NCBI GenBank assembly: GCA_035443705.1
Contig: DAORSV010000068.1
Location: forward strand, 1-7,208
Direction: 5' to 3'
Length of the DNA: 7,208 bases
From: CADEGZ01 sp035443705
GTDB lineage: Bacteria > Pseudomonadota > Gammaproteobacteria > UBA6186 > Azoamicaceae
Shown: in pieces, positions 6,928 through 7,208 of the stretch
Numbering within the stretch: position 1 is the first letter of the stretch
Layout of the letters: every line of letters starts with the position of its first letter
Notes under the pieces: generated by a model
Told to the model about the DNA's origin: nothing
Seen by the model: only the letters and a program-made list of their open reading frames with translations
The model's database searches: none
Made by a program: the position numbers and the translations under genes

Positions 6928-7161
6928 ACTCTGACAGACGCTGTTAAAATATATCACGCCAAGGAGACGTTTTTTAAATGTTTGCAAGCAGAACCAAATT
7001 TAGGTGAACTCAGAACTGAAGTGCCTCCGAAATTAGGGAATAGCCGCAAAATATACGAAGGGCTTTATAATGACCTGCTGTATGGCATTGATTCTAATTC
7101 CCACAAAACTCCCGCAAGGGGGTTTGGGTGCTTGGCTAAAATTGACGGTAATAGATTTTAT
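6928..7161 (+). other. Gap after the giant gene; in-frame open stretch with no clear gene
   Basis: Immediately after the TGA at 6925-6927 the same frame runs on without a stop for 78 codons to the tRNA boundary, and then through antisense of the tRNA to the window edge. The translated stretch includes segments such as KIYEGLYNDLLYGIDS and looks protein-like, but it has no in-frame ATG and more G-rich codons than the giant gene. A strong Shine-Dalgarno-like AAGGAG lies at 6961-6966, but the ATG it would serve (6978) opens only nine codons in another frame. It may be a decayed extension or gene remnant, or chance. I call no gene. Confidence 0.3.
7100..7128 (+). other. Small hairpin with GCAA tetraloop
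   Basis: CTCCC (7109-7113) pairs with GGGGG (7118-7122), with one G-T wobble, around a GCAA loop. AAA (7106-7108) pairs with TTT (7123-7125). CCC (7100-7102) can pair with GGG (7126-7128) across a three-base bulge. The wobble and GNRA loop favour folding in the plus-strand transcript. No long T run follows on that strand. On the minus strand the inner stem is followed by TTTT but contains a C-A mismatch. It could be a weak terminator for either the giant gene or the tRNA; neither case is strong. Confidence 0.35.
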
Positions 7162-7208
7162 TGGTGGCCAGACCTGGAATTGAACCAGGGACACGAGGAT
7201 TTTCAGAC
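7162..7208 (-). tRNA. tRNA-Phe(GAA), 3' part only; 5' end lies beyond the window
   Basis: On the minus strand the last 47 bases read as tRNA positions 30 to 76: anticodon loop CTGAAAA with anticodon GAA (7202-7204), variable loop GTGTC, T stem CCTGG/CCAGG around a TTCAATT loop, acceptor strand TCTGGCC, discriminator A and an encoded CCA (7162-7164). The 5' acceptor strand, D arm and most of the 5' anticodon stem are outside. One oddity is T at position 31 opposite T at position 39, a mismatch at the top of the anticodon stem where A-T is usual. The visible part could be a full gene or only a 3' tRNA fragment such as an attachment-site copy; the window cannot tell which. Confidence 0.85.

Noticed and set aside
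6978..7007. Nine-codon frame after a good AAGGAG site
   Set aside because: The product is tiny and ends at a TGA. The Shine-Dalgarno match alone does not support a gene, though it may be a relic of one.
7162..7208. Reading the anticodon loop as tRNA-Ser(TGA)
   Set aside because: That would put C instead of T at position 33, and the five-base variable loop excludes a long-armed tRNA-Ser.
1..7208. CRISPR arrays, insertion sequences or transposase genes
   Set aside because: No regularly spaced direct repeats, terminal inverted repeats or transposase motifs were seen on either strand.

Overview
The window is dominated by one giant gene (163-6927, + strand, 2254 codons, roughly 250 kDa) with a good ribosome binding site and a plausible sigma70 promoter just upstream. 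About 230 bases of probably non-genic DNA follow it. The right edge holds the 3' part of a minus-strand tRNA-Phe(GAA) gene that encodes its own CCA. The DNA is AT-rich (GC below 40% by eye). The gene's architecture is typical of host-manipulating proteins of the order Legionellales (Legionella, Coxiella, Rickettsiella/Diplorickettsia, Berkiella relatives). That order-level placement is inference from GC, CCA-encoded tRNA and protein style; nothing in the window proves it.

The protein reads as four blocks. (1) Residues 1-160 are of unknown function. (2) Residues about 164-586 form an irregular leucine-rich-repeat (LRR) array, a likely protein-recognition surface. (3) Residues about 727-900 are a transglutaminase-like / papain-fold domain with a readable Cys841-His871-Asp887 triad. 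After a charged linker, (4) residues about 987-2200 look like a tandem row of AAA+ modules in one chain. The last two are intact, each with Walker A, Walker B, sensor 1, candidate arginine finger and sensor 2. They resemble the MoxR / dynein-related / midasin branch (AAA_5-type). Upstream of them I read at least two, and possibly three or four, modules that keep the strand-helix pattern but have lost the Walker residues.

The main candidate for something undescribed is this combination: LRR recognition, a Cys-His-Asp enzyme and a single-chain, partly degenerate AAA+ motor. The layout is reminiscent of dynein, midasin or RNF213/mysterin, where several covalently linked AAA units form a ring and only some bind or hydrolyse ATP. 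A type IV (Dot/Icm) effector role is plausible: the N-terminus is hydrophilic with no signal peptide or membrane helix, and the C-terminal tail is polar and Glu/Ser-rich. It is not demonstrated.

After the stop codon the same reading frame stays open for 78 codons to the tRNA, and on through the antisense of the tRNA to the window end. This may be an eroded C-terminal extension, a degraded gene remnant or chance. A small GNRA-loop hairpin lies in this gap. With the tRNA-Phe 3' end beside it, the right edge is a conceivable integration site, but no integrase or second att copy is visible here.
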